A stretch of 13,187 nucleotides of DNA from Flavobacterium psychrophilum (GTDB lineage: Bacteria; Bacteroidota; Bacteroidia; Flavobacteriales; Flavobacteriaceae), in contig CAMDQL010000049.1 of assembly GCA_945905915.1 (NCBI GenBank), positions 1-13,187 on the forward strand. Reading direction: 5' to 3'. This document shows positions 6,337-13,187 of this stretch, in pieces. The position numbers were made by a program, and so were the translations under genes. The notes under the pieces were generated by a model. That model was given only the letters and a program-made list of their open reading frames with translations, searched no databases and was not told the origin of the DNA. Position 1 is the stretch's first letter; every line of letters starts with the position of its first letter.

Positions 6337-8025
6337 TTATTTTACATTAAAAATTTGTTCAATTATCTTAATCGTGATTAAATATGTTGGTTTTACACCT
6401 GTGGTTCCTAATCCTCCTGAGGCTAATGTGCTTCCGGTTTCAAGTGGGTTATCTGAGGCATAATAGGCATAACGCACTTTTACGTTTGGATTTATACTTT
6501 TTCTAATTCTTGAAGCCGATTGTATGGCTTTTTGATAATAAGCGCCTTCCATTTCTAATCCTATGGCTTGCCAAGTTGACTCGTGGAAAAATTTCAACAA
6601 ATCTCTGTTTTGTAAAGAAGTTCCTAGAACAGTAATCATTGGTCCTTCAAAAACCGGAATGTCATGTCCTTTTAGCATCTCTGCAGTTAATTCATTTTCA
6701 AAGAAATAATTGTCTGCCGTTCCTTCATTCACGTGGGCTGTTGGAATCATAATGTCGCCTTTTCCTCCTTCTAAAATACCTGCTTTCCCCATTATTGAAA
6801 CCGATTCTACATTCATGAAAATCTTTCCTTTATTTGTTTTGTAGGGTTTCAATAACTCATCAATAGTTTCATAAGCTTGCTCTCCAAAAGCATAATCCAT
6901 TACAATTAAGACGGGTTTATTGTCGCTTAACTTTGCATTTGCAAAAGCAGTTTTTGTAAGATCGATTTGAGCCGTGTCAAAAATTTGTACGTCAATATTT
7001 GTTCCTGATGTGTCTGGCAACGAAATCATACCTTGTGATAACGCTAAATCTTCCACTTTCTTGCGCAACTCTTTATTATTTGAGCTACTTAAATCTTCAA
7101 ATATCTGAAAATCAGCTGCCTCTTTATATTTTTTTCCTAATACCGGTTCGGCAAAAATGGAATTCATAACACTGTGCATATTGGCACTAATAATATGAAT
7201 TGGTCGTTCAATCAATTGGTTTTGAACTAACACTTCTTTAATGTTATTTGCCCAAATTTCCCCATAAATATGGTGTCCTAAACGTTCTCTTAATATCGGG
7301 CTAAACGTTATTGTTCTCTTATTATTATCAACCACTTCTTCAATGGCAAGTTTTCCTATCCAATATACGATGTGTAAAAAACGCTCAGGAGTTTCGCTAG
7401 TTCCAAAATCAGTATAAATGGCTTTAACTTCGGCAAAAGTTCTTCCTAAAATATTAGAAGCGTGCGAAATTGCTTTTTCTCTATCAACTAAAGTCAGTTT
7501 TTTATTTTGCAATACTACTTGTTCTAGTTTTTCCCAATCACGGGTAAATCTTCCTTCCTCATCAATTAAAACCCGGTCTTTAATTTTATGCGATTCAATA
7601 AAAATAAACGTTAAATGGGTTAAAATGTCATAAATATCAGATCGTCCGCGAGTAATTTCAATGTTCATTTGCTCGTCGTCGATACGGTAGCAATTTCTTC
7701 TTCTTTTTGGTGGAACGATTGCTTTAAAATGAGAATTTGAATAGCCTTCATCAGACGTTAAATTAATGTATCTGCATTGTTCAATGCCTACAGGCAAGCG
7801 TTCAATTACATACAATAATCCGTTTAATTCTACTTTTTCTTCGGCAATTGAGCCGTAAATTTCTGGTCGAAGTGCTAATAAAGCATCTCTTAAAGTTTCC
7901 CCTGAAACACCCATTGGTTTATAAAAACCTCTGTTGAATAAATGTCTCATGGTAATGTACAGTCGCTCAATAGCTGCTGAGGACTCTTGCGCTCTGGAGC
8001 GCGAAATGTTTTTAATGTCTTTCAT
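6337..8025 (-). CDS. Conserved Bacteroidota protein with divergent nucleoside-phosphorylase-like C-terminal domain (DUF6909-type)
   Basis: A 562-residue soluble protein with no signal peptide or TM segment. I believe it belongs to the family called DUF6909, but that name is from memory. The N-terminal half (1-270) is mostly helical and contains a distinctive ITRGRSDIYDILTHLTFIF stretch at 124-142. The C-terminal half (about 365-560) resembles the nucleoside phosphorylase/AMP nucleosidase fold: a glycine-rich GKAGILEGGKGDIMIPTAH at 413-431, a GTADNYFF segment, a GLEMEGAYY motif at 489-497 like the Met-Glu-rich ribose-binding motif, and YYASDNPLE at 521-529 like the catalytic Ser-Asp-x-Pro. A glycosidic-bond-cleaving or nucleotide-binding role is possible but not shown. 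A TAnnTTTG promoter motif lies about 25 bases upstream, so it may head the polysaccharide transcript. The start is the first ATG after that motif. Confidence 0.7.
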   Translation of the reverse strand: MKDIKNISRSRAQESSAAIERLYITMRHLFNRGFYKPMGVSGETLRDALLALRPEIYGSIAEEKVELNGLLYVIERLPVGIEQCRYINLTSDEGYSNSHFKAIVPPKRRRNCYRIDDEQMNIEITRGRSDIYDILTHLTFIFIESHKIKDRVLIDEEGRFTRDWEKLEQVVLQNKKLTLVDREKAISHASNILGRTFAEVKAIYTDFGTSETPERFLHIVYWIGKLAIEEVVDNNKRTITFSPILRERLGHHIYGEIWANNIKEVLVQNQLIERPIHIISANMHSVMNSIFAEPVLGKKYKEAADFQIFEDLSSSNNKELRKKVEDLALSQGMISLPDTSGTNIDVQIFDTAQIDLTKTAFANAKLSDNKPVLIVMDYAFGEQAYETIDELLKPYKTNKGKIFMNVESVSIMGKAGILEGGKGDIMIPTAHVNEGTADNYFFENELTAEMLKGHDIPVFEGPMITVLGTSLQNRDLLKFFHESTWQAIGLEMEGAYYQKAIQSASRIRKSINPNVKVRYAYYASDNPLETGSTLASGGLGTTGVKPTYLITIKIIEQIFNVK

Positions 8026-8048
8026 TAATATTTTGTTTATCTAACCTG

Positions 8049-8056
8049 CAAAGTTA
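8049..8056 (-). promoter_or_regulatory. Bacteroidota-type -7 promoter element before the DUF6909-type gene
   Basis: The minus strand reads TAACTTTG here, a match to the TAnnTTTG -7 consensus of Bacteroidota sigma factors. A start site about 5-8 bases further on would give a leader of roughly 17-20 bases before the ATG at 8025. No clear TTG/TTTG element is seen at the expected distance upstream. This is the only consensus-like promoter candidate I found for the run of genes from 8025 down to 124. Confidence 0.55.
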
Positions 8057-8068
8057 CAAATTTTATTT

Positions 8069-8893
8069 TTAGTTAGATAATACTAGGGTTATAGAAGGTT
8101 CGTTTATTCTAAGCGGCTCTGTAAAATTAGTCTCTTGTTTGGTCCATTTTCCATAAGCATAAGTGTAGAAAAAATCTCGGGCAACATAATTATAAAGCAC
8201 ATAAGGCTGATACTTTGTTCCTTGTTTATTTTGTTCAATTAATAGCTTTTCATACGCCACAAAAAGTCCTTTTTTAGGAAATTCTAAATCCAAATTACTT
8301 AGGTTAAATTTATGTTTTATTACGCCTTTTTGTAAGGAAACCATATAATCTTTGGTCAACAATTCTTCTCCTGGCGCACCGTTTTCATTCACCTTATAAA
8401 AATGTAATTTAATCGTAGCATTATCAATTCGGCTATCGGTAAAAATGGTAACTTCTTTAATAAATCTGGTTTTGCTATACGATTTTTCATACGGAAAAAA
8501 CTTAGCTTCTACTTTTGGTCCATTATCAAAAGCCTGAAAAGTGGTGTTTTTAATAATTCCTATTTCAACTTGCTTGGTTTCTTTCTTGTTTAATATCACC
8601 ATTTCTTTTAGATCAAAAATGGTAGGGTTTAAAAAAACTATTTGGGTTTGATTGGCTTTGAGTGTTTTTTTGTTATATCCTAAAATCGAAAAAACAATAT
8701 TTTTATCAGATGAAGTCGTTAAAACAAAACTTCCGTCAATTTCAGAAATTGTTCCAATAGTTTCGTTCTCCACCCAAATATTCACATAAGGTATCGGTTC
8801 GCCAGAAAGACTGTCTTTAACAACGCCTTTGATTTGTGAAAGCGCAAATTGGCTAACAACAAGAAAAAATAAAATCAATCTATTTTCTTTCAT
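8069..8893 (-). CDS. Secreted CarboxypepD_reg-like domain protein
   Basis: A 274-residue exported protein. A signal peptide (MKENRLILFFLVVSQFALS) is probably cut before Gln20. Residues 21-95 form a carboxypeptidase-regulatory-like beta-sandwich (the N-terminal domain also found on TonB-dependent receptors): IKGVVKDSLSGEPIPYVNIW, then GTISEIDGSFVL and the ILGYNKKT segment. The remainder (about 100-274) is beta-rich with many aromatics and looks like a second extracellular domain (KVEAKFFPYEKSYSKTRFI, then FYKVNENGAPGEELLTKDY). There is no TM or barrel domain, so it is not a receptor itself. The start is 5 bases after the GH3 stop, so it is the last gene of the LytM-GH3 transcript. Function unknown; surface or periplasmic location inferred. 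Confidence 0.8.
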   Translation of the reverse strand: MKENRLILFFLVVSQFALSQIKGVVKDSLSGEPIPYVNIWVENETIGTISEIDGSFVLTTSSDKNIVFSILGYNKKTLKANQTQIVFLNPTIFDLKEMVILNKKETKQVEIGIIKNTTFQAFDNGPKVEAKFFPYEKSYSKTRFIKEVTIFTDSRIDNATIKLHFYKVNENGAPGEELLTKDYMVSLQKGVIKHKFNLSNLDLEFPKKGLFVAYEKLLIEQNKQGTKYQPYVLYNYVARDFFYTYAYGKWTKQETNFTEPLRINEPSITLVLSN

Positions 8894-8898
8894 CTTTA

Positions 8899-10398
8899 TT
8901 ATTTTTTCTCAAAAAAATGCGCAATAGCTCTATCGTTACTTAATCTCGGTAATTTATTTTGTCCGCCAAGTTTGCCTTTAGATTTCATGTATTCTTGAAA
9001 ACCATTTTTTGGAACTTTAGTAATAACAAGCGTTCGCAACACATTGCCAACAATCAAATCGTCATAATATACATTCTGTTTGCGCATGGCAGCATCAATT
9101 TGTAACGCAAATTCTTCTAAATTATTGGGTTCTTCCGACACTTCAGAATCGAATTCAATGAACCATTCGTGATAAGGTAAACCTTCTTTTGGATTAATTT
9201 GTGGTGCCACCGTAAACTCATTTACTCGAACATCGGTTCCTTCCATCGCTTCTTTAAGAGCAGATTCGACTTCTTTTCCAATAACATGCTCACCAAAGGC
9301 AGAAATGTAATGCTTGATTCGTCCCGAAACAATCACTCGATACGGTTTTAAACTCGTAAACTGAACGGTATCGCCAATATTGTATGCCCAAAGTCCGGCA
9401 TTAGTAGAAATGATTAAAACGTAATTTACATTTAATTCCACCTCTCCAATGGTGTATCGTTTTGGGTTTTCGGTGAAAAATTCATCAGCTTTTATGAATT
9501 CGTAAAAAATACCGGAATTCAACAACAACAACATGCCTTTTTCCTTCTGCGAATCTTGATATGCAAAAAACCCTTCGGAAGCCGGAAACAACTCAATCGA
9601 ATCTACTTTTCTACCAATTAGATTTTCGAATTTAGCCCGATACGGTTCAAAATTAACACCGCCATAAATGAATAAATTAAAATTTTTAAAGATTTCGCCC
9701 ACAGGCTTATTCGCTTTTGTGGCCAATTTTTCAAAATACATTTGCACCCAACTCGGAATACCCGAAATCACGGTCATGTCTTCCTTAATCGTTTCTGCTA
9801 CAATGGCATCCACTTTGGTTTCCCAGTCTTCAATACAATTGGTTTCCCAACTTGGCATTCTATTTTTTTGTAAGTATTTCGGAATAAAATGCGCTACAAT
9901 ACCTGATAATCGCCCTAATTTAATTCCGTTTTTTTCTTCCAAAACAGGGCTTCCTTGCAGAAATATCATTTTTCCGGAGACAAAATCAGCCTTGCCTGTT
10001 TCGTGAATGTAACTTAAAATTGCGTTTCTAGCAGCTTGAATATGAAAAGGCATAGATGCCGAAGTAAGCGGAATATATTTTGCACCCGAAGTTGTTCCTG
10101 AGGTTTTAGCAAAATACAAAGGTTTTCCTTTCCAAAGGATGTTTTCTTCTCCTTTTACCACTAAATCAACATAGGATTTTAAGCCTTCATAGTCGCGAAC
10201 AGGAACGTTTTTAGTAAAATCGGAATGGTTTTTTATGGCGCTAAAATTATGATCTTTTCCAAATTTTGTTTGAGTCGCTTCTTTGATTAATTCTTGAAAT
10301 ACTTCTTGTTGGGTTTCAATTGGATTATTGGCCCATTTTTGGGTTTTAGCGTGAATTCTTTTTGCTAAAATTTTTGCTGCTAAAGCTTTTAACGACAT
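8899..10398 (-). CDS. GH3 auxin-responsive-promoter family protein (ANL-type adenylating enzyme)
   Basis: A 499-residue cytoplasmic protein of the GH3 family, whose plant members adenylate an acyl acid and join it to an amino acid. Visible motifs are the phosphate-binding SGTTSGAKYIPLT at 100-112, FPASEGFFAY at 271-280 (acyl/adenylate-binding), GLWAYNIGDTVQF at 335-347 with the ATP-ribose Asp343, and the hinge region SGRIKHYISAFGE at 358-370 leading to a C-terminal lid domain. Substrates of the bacterial enzymes are not established. An in-frame ATG at 10458 would overlap the previous gene by 59 bases with an unrelated N-terminus; the ATG at 10398, one base past the preceding stop and starting MSLKALAAKI, is the natural family start and is chosen here. 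It lies between the LytM-like and CarboxypepD_reg genes, hinting at an envelope-linked job. Confidence 0.9.
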   Translation of the reverse strand: MSLKALAAKILAKRIHAKTQKWANNPIETQQEVFQELIKEATQTKFGKDHNFSAIKNHSDFTKNVPVRDYEGLKSYVDLVVKGEENILWKGKPLYFAKTSGTTSGAKYIPLTSASMPFHIQAARNAILSYIHETGKADFVSGKMIFLQGSPVLEEKNGIKLGRLSGIVAHFIPKYLQKNRMPSWETNCIEDWETKVDAIVAETIKEDMTVISGIPSWVQMYFEKLATKANKPVGEIFKNFNLFIYGGVNFEPYRAKFENLIGRKVDSIELFPASEGFFAYQDSQKEKGMLLLLNSGIFYEFIKADEFFTENPKRYTIGEVELNVNYVLIISTNAGLWAYNIGDTVQFTSLKPYRVIVSGRIKHYISAFGEHVIGKEVESALKEAMEGTDVRVNEFTVAPQINPKEGLPYHEWFIEFDSEVSEEPNNLEEFALQIDAAMRKQNVYYDDLIVGNVLRTLVITKVPKNGFQEYMKSKGKLGGQNKLPRLSNDRAIAHFFEKK

Positions 10399-10399
10399 G

Positions 10400-11269
10400 C
10401 TAATTGAAATTGATAAATTGGGTTGGGTCAATTGGAAAACCATCTTTCCATAATTCAAAACGTAATGTGGCGTTTGTTTTTTGTGGGGTGGAAGTTCCTG
10501 CTAAGGCAATTACCTCGCCCGATTTCACAATATTTCCTTGTGATTTTGTAACCGATGCCGCATTTTTATACACCGATAAAATATCGTCTTTATGGCGAAT
10601 AATCACTACATAACCCGAGCTGGGCGTCCAATCTGAAAAGATAATAGTTCCAGCAGCAATAGCTTTAATGGGTGTGTTTTTTCCTAATGCTAATGTTACG
10701 GCTAAATGTTTATTTTTTGGACTATATTTTTCAATAATTGTGCCTTGAACTGGAGCAAATAAAACAAATGCAACTTTTGGCTTAGCCGAATCAAAAACAT
10801 TGAATTTATCTTCTTTAATTACTTGTTGTCTTAACTCTTTTTCTTTTTCTGTTGGATCCACTTCAGATTCATCTAAGAGCTCTAAATTTAAAGCTTTTAT
10901 TGAATCTTTATTCAGTTTTGCATATTCTAAATCACCGGTTAACACTTTTTTTATTGAAGCAATATAATTGTTATTGATTTTTACTGATTTTTCTAGCGAA
11001 TCGGATTTGATGGCCATGTCTAGCGCTTGCTGCTTTAACTTAGAAGACGCATAGCCGGGAATATACTCTCGAAGCGGAGTAAAGGCGATAATAAAAGTAG
11101 TGAAAAAAATGATTAAAATAGCCCCTACAGATCCTACTACAAAAACATTCATTAAATTTAATTTTAATGAAAAAGTTTCCTCAAAAGTATCTTCGTTAAG
11201 AATGACTAACCTTCTTTTATTGTATAATTTATTAAGAAGTAGTTGTCGTTTAAGTCTTTTATTGAGCAT
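10400..11269 (-). CDS. Membrane-anchored LytM/M23-like protein, probably non-catalytic
   Basis: A 289-residue protein (ATG at 11269). It has a basic cytoplasmic N-terminus, one TM segment at about 41-63, a charged region of about 100 residues, and a C-terminal LytM domain (about 165-289) that keeps the strand pattern of M23 peptidases: NTPIKAIAAGTIIFSDW, GYVVIIRH, SGEVIALAG, RFELWKDGFPIDP. The zinc ligands are mostly gone: the HxxxD motif reads HLAVT, the HLH motif reads TLR, and the usual His after the YK pair is Asn. It is therefore expected to bind rather than cut peptidoglycan, like the degenerate LytM factors EnvC and NlpD that activate amidases. A TTG at 11281 is in frame, but it would leave only a few bases of leader behind the predicted promoter, so the ATG is preferred. 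The gene is followed after one base by the GH3 gene and is divergent from tatA. Confidence 0.85.
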   Translation of the reverse strand: MLNKRLKRQLLLNKLYNKRRLVILNEDTFEETFSLKLNLMNVFVVGSVGAILIIFFTTFIIAFTPLREYIPGYASSKLKQQALDMAIKSDSLEKSVKINNNYIASIKKVLTGDLEYAKLNKDSIKALNLELLDESEVDPTEKEKELRQQVIKEDKFNVFDSAKPKVAFVLFAPVQGTIIEKYSPKNKHLAVTLALGKNTPIKAIAAGTIIFSDWTPSSGYVVIIRHKDDILSVYKNAASVTKSQGNIVKSGEVIALAGTSTPQKTNATLRFELWKDGFPIDPTQFINFN

Positions 11270-11291
11270 TTTTTGAAACAAATTAGTAACA

Positions 11292-11299
11292 CAAATATA
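11292..11299 (-). promoter_or_regulatory. Bacteroidota-type -7 promoter element for the LytM-like gene
   Basis: The minus strand reads TATATTTG, matching TAnnTTTG. A start site a few bases downstream would leave about 17 bases before the ATG at 11269. No well-placed upstream TTG element is seen (a TTG occurs only about 7 bases upstream). It probably drives the LytM-GH3-CarboxypepD_reg genes. Confidence 0.55.
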
Positions 11300-11371
11300 C
11301 TAAATACAACGCGTTCTTACTTTAATAGCTATAATAATTCGTTAAAAAATAATGGTTTGTTAATTTCTTAT

Positions 11372-11379
11372 TATCTTTG
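11372..11379 (+). promoter_or_regulatory. Bacteroidota-type -7 promoter element for tatA
   Basis: The plus strand reads TATCTTTG, matching TAnnTTTG, with about 35 bases between the probable transcription start and the tatA ATG. A TTTG at 11356-11359 is the nearest upstream candidate, but the 12-base spacing is shorter than the usual range. Together with the motif at 11292-11299 it makes the 150-base gap a divergent promoter region. Confidence 0.55.
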
Positions 11380-11419
11380 TAAGGTATTAAACGAATAAAA
11401 GTTATAAATTTTACATATC

Positions 11420-11599
11420 ATGGGAAAAATAGGTCTTACAGAAATATTAGTCATTTTGGCTATTGTTTTATTACTTTTTGGAGGTAAAAAAATTCCAGAA
11501 TTAATGAAAGGTTTAGGTAGCGGCATCAAAGAATTTAAAAACGCTGCTAAAGATGACCAACCGGCTAATTCTAAAAAAGAAGAGGAAACTAAAGAGTAA
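11420..11599 (+). CDS. tatA: Sec-independent protein translocase subunit TatA
   Basis: A 59-residue protein of the twin-arginine translocase, which forms the pore-like TatA assembly that moves folded proteins across the inner membrane. The sequence shows the full family plan: a short N-terminal segment (MGKIGLTE) leading into a TM helix at about 6-20, the FGGKKIPE hinge at 20-27, an amphipathic helix with [15 protein letters not shown] at 28-42, and a charged, flexible tail rich in Lys and Glu. The length is normal for small Bacteroidota TatA proteins. It is a single-gene unit: its own promoter motif upstream and a strong bidirectional terminator 20 bases after the stop. No tatC or tatB is present nearby. 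Confidence 0.96.
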   Translation: MGKIGLTEILVILAIVLLLFGGKKIPELMKGLGSGIKEFKNAAKDDQPANSKKEEETKE

Positions 11600-11618
11600 T
11601 CTATTTATTTTCCAATAA

Positions 11619-11660
11619 AAAAATTCCAAATTCTAATATTACTTAGAATTTGGAATTTTT
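11619..11660. terminator. Bidirectional rho-independent terminator between tatA and tex
   Basis: A perfect 17-bp inverted repeat: AAAAATTCCAAATTCTA at 11619-11635 and its reverse complement at 11644-11660, with an 8-base loop. The outer arms are A/T runs, so each strand ends its stem in a U-tract (T5-A-T4 after the plus-strand stem, T7 on the minus strand). It lies between the stops of the convergent genes tatA (11599) and tex (11664) and should end both transcripts. Confidence 0.92.
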
Positions 11661-11663
11661 ATT

Positions 11664-13187
11664 TTAAAATATCATCGTCAACTGAATTCTTTTTCTCGCT
11701 TCATCCACTTCAAACACTTTAACTTGAACGTGTTGGTGCATTTTTACCACTTCATTGACATCGGCAACATAGCCTTCTTTTAACTGGGAAATATGAACCA
11801 AGCCGCTTTCTTTAATTCCTACATCTACAAAGCAACCAAAAGCGGTAATATTATTCACAATTCCGGGTAAAATCATGCCTGTTTTTAAATCTTTTATGCT
11901 GCGAACATTTGGATCAAATTCAAAAATTTTAGCAGCTTTTCTTGGGTCTAATCCTGGTTTTTCTAACTCTTTTAAAATGTCTTTTAAGGTTAAAATTCCA
12001 ATTTCTGAAGTTATGTATTTTTCTGGTTTAATTTGCGCAATTTGTTCTTTATTCGCTACTAATTCATTTGTTTTTACACCTAAATCTTTAGCCATTTTTT
12101 CTACAATTGCATACGCTTCTGGATGAACGGCTGAATTATCTAACGGGTTTTTTCCGTCTTTAATACGAATAAATGCTGCGGCTTGTTGATACGCTTTTTC
12201 GCCCAAACGAGGCACTTTTTTCAGTTGTTTTCTGTCTTCAAAAGGGCCGTTTTCTGAACGAAAGGCCACAATATTTTCTGCCATTTTTTCTCCAATTCCT
12301 GAAACATAACTCAACAACGATTTACTGGCGGTGTTGATGTTAATTCCAACCGAATTCACGCAACTCATTACGGTACTATCTAATGCTAATTGCAACTTGG
12401 TTTGATCTACATCGTGCTGATATTGACCAACACCAATGGATTTTGGATCGATTTTTACCAATTCGGCCAAAGGATCTGAAAGTCGTCTTCCAATAGAAAC
12501 TGAACCACGAACGGTAACATCATAATTTGGAAATTCGTCACGCGCAATTTTACTCGCCGAATACACTGATGCACCCGCTTCTGAAACCACAAAAACCTGT
12601 ACCGACTTGTCAAAAGCAATTTTTTTAATAAAAAACTCCGTTTCACGAGATGCCGTTCCGTTTCCAATTGAAATCGCTTCAATATTATACGCGTTTACCA
12701 TCGAACGGATTTTTTTCATCGCCATAGCGGTATCATTTTGAGGCGCGTGAGGATAAATGGTTTCATTATTTAATAAATCGCCTTTTTCATCCAAACAAAC
12801 CACCTTACAACCCGTTCGATACCCTGGGTCGATGGCTAAAATACGTTTTTCGCCTAAAGGCGGTGCCAATAACAACTGCCGTAAATTTTCTGAAAACACA
12901 TCAATGGCTTTGATGTCGGCTTTTGCTTTTGCTTCTTGCAAAGTTTCGTTTGAAATAGCCGGTTCTAACAAGCGTTTAAAACTGTCTTTAATAGCTAATT
13001 CTAAGTGTTCGGTTGCATCAGAATTTTTATTTTTAATCGTGTTTTCTTCAATGAAATTGATCGCTTCTTCTTTTTCAATGGTAACATTTAGTTTCACAAA
13101 ACCTTCTGCTTCGGCACGCAACATTGCTAATAATCGGTGGGAAGGTGCTTTTGAAATAGGTTCTTCCCAATCAAAATATTGCGAGAA
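11664..13187 (-). CDS. tex: RNA-binding transcription accessory protein Tex (N-terminal part outside the window)
   Basis: The 507 C-terminal residues of Tex; the gene continues past the right edge, since codons for FSQYFDWEEPISKAPSHRLL run up to base 13187 in frame, matching the family's conserved EPISKAPSHR segment. Roughly 200 N-terminal residues are missing. Domains in order are the YqgF-like RNase H fold (ILAIDPGYRTGCKVV, then IGNGTASRETE), the signature SIGVGQYQHDVDQ, the helix-hairpin-helix stretch (NINTASKSLLSYVSGIG and KKVPRLGEKAYQQAAAF), and a C-terminal S1 RNA-binding domain (about the last 75 residues, GMILPGIVNNITAFGCFVDV onward) ending KRIQLTMIF. Tex binds RNA and is linked to transcription and stress tolerance, with exact role unsettled. 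An internal ATG at 13124 is not the start. It is convergent with tatA. Confidence 0.96.
   Translation of the reverse strand, partial: FSQYFDWEEPISKAPSHRLLAMLRAEAEGFVKLNVTIEKEEAINFIEENTIKNKNSDATEHLELAIKDSFKRLLEPAISNETLQEAKAKADIKAIDVFSENLRQLLLAPPLGEKRILAIDPGYRTGCKVVCLDEKGDLLNNETIYPHAPQNDTAMAMKKIRSMVNAYNIEAISIGNGTASRETEFFIKKIAFDKSVQVFVVSEAGASVYSASKIARDEFPNYDVTVRGSVSIGRRLSDPLAELVKIDPKSIGVGQYQHDVDQTKLQLALDSTVMSCVNSVGININTASKSLLSYVSGIGEKMAENIVAFRSENGPFEDRKQLKKVPRLGEKAYQQAAAFIRIKDGKNPLDNSAVHPEAYAIVEKMAKDLGVKTNELVANKEQIAQIKPEKYITSEIGILTLKDILKELEKPGLDPRKAAKIFEFDPNVRSIKDLKTGMILPGIVNNITAFGCFVDVGIKESGLVHISQLKEGYVADVNEVVKMHQHVQVKVFEVDEARKRIQLTMIF

Noticed and set aside
9668..10006. Plus-strand open frame of 112 codons opposite the GH3 gene
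   Set aside because: It is entirely antisense to conserved GH3 coding sequence, with no recognisable domain and no promoter-like motif found.
10399..10458. Extended N-terminus of the GH3 protein from the ATG at 10458
   Set aside because: It would overlap the conserved end of the LytM-like gene by 59 bases, and the extra 20 residues do not look like GH3; the ATG at 10398 fits family and spacing.
11270..11281. TTG start at 11281 for the LytM-like gene
   Set aside because: Only about five bases would separate it from the predicted transcription start; the ATG at 11269 is a better start.
12455..12682. Minus-strand open frame overlapping tex in another frame
   Set aside because: It lies within the conserved YqgF/HhH coding region of tex and reads as a basic, low-information peptide; a shadow frame.

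Overview
The window is a compact, AT-rich stretch of a Bacteroidota chromosome, most likely from the family Flavobacteriaceae (Flavobacterium or a close relative). The reasons are the AT-rich coding sequence, the TAnnTTTG-type promoter motifs, the near absence of Shine-Dalgarno sequences, signal peptides that end before Gln, and the families present (GIN/DUF2807 lipoprotein, CarboxypepD_reg-like protein, bacterial GH3 protein, and what I believe is a DUF6909-type protein). Twelve complete or nearly complete genes and two genes cut by the window edges fill almost all of it. The longest gap without a gene is about 150 bases (11270-11419), and it holds two divergent promoter candidates.

Left edge (1-127): the last 41 codons of a plus-strand gene, probably a glycosyltransferase. 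It converges on, and shares stop-codon bases with, the long minus-strand cluster.

Surface-polysaccharide cluster (124-8025, all minus strand; transcription order is right to left): a conserved protein with a divergent nucleoside-phosphorylase-like C-terminal half; a two-TM Wzz/chain-length-determinant-like protein; rmlB, rmlA, rmlC and rmlD (the full dTDP-L-rhamnose pathway); a PagL-family outer-membrane lipid A deacylase-like beta-barrel; and a GIN-domain lipoprotein. Gaps are mostly 1-5 bases or overlaps, so most of the run looks co-transcribed. A TAnnTTTG motif just before the first gene is the best promoter candidate. The set makes functional sense: make activated rhamnose, control polymer length, and modify or decorate the lipopolysaccharide surface.

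Envelope trio (8069-11269, minus strand): a membrane-anchored LytM/M23-like protein that has lost most zinc ligands, a GH3-family adenylating enzyme, and a secreted CarboxypepD_reg-domain protein, packed with gaps of 1 and 5 bases.

Right part: tatA (59 aa) on the plus strand diverges from the LytM-like gene. It ends at a perfect 17-bp bidirectional terminator shared with tex, a convergent minus-strand RNA-binding transcription accessory gene whose N-terminal part lies beyond the window.

The points most worth a second look are a heptanucleotide repeat tract sitting in frame inside rmlD, further short repeats at the other rml junctions, the apparently dead LytM protein, the double-barrel PagL-like protein, and the uncharacterised nucleoside-phosphorylase-like protein heading the cluster. 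I saw no CRISPR array, insertion sequence, tRNA or rRNA.
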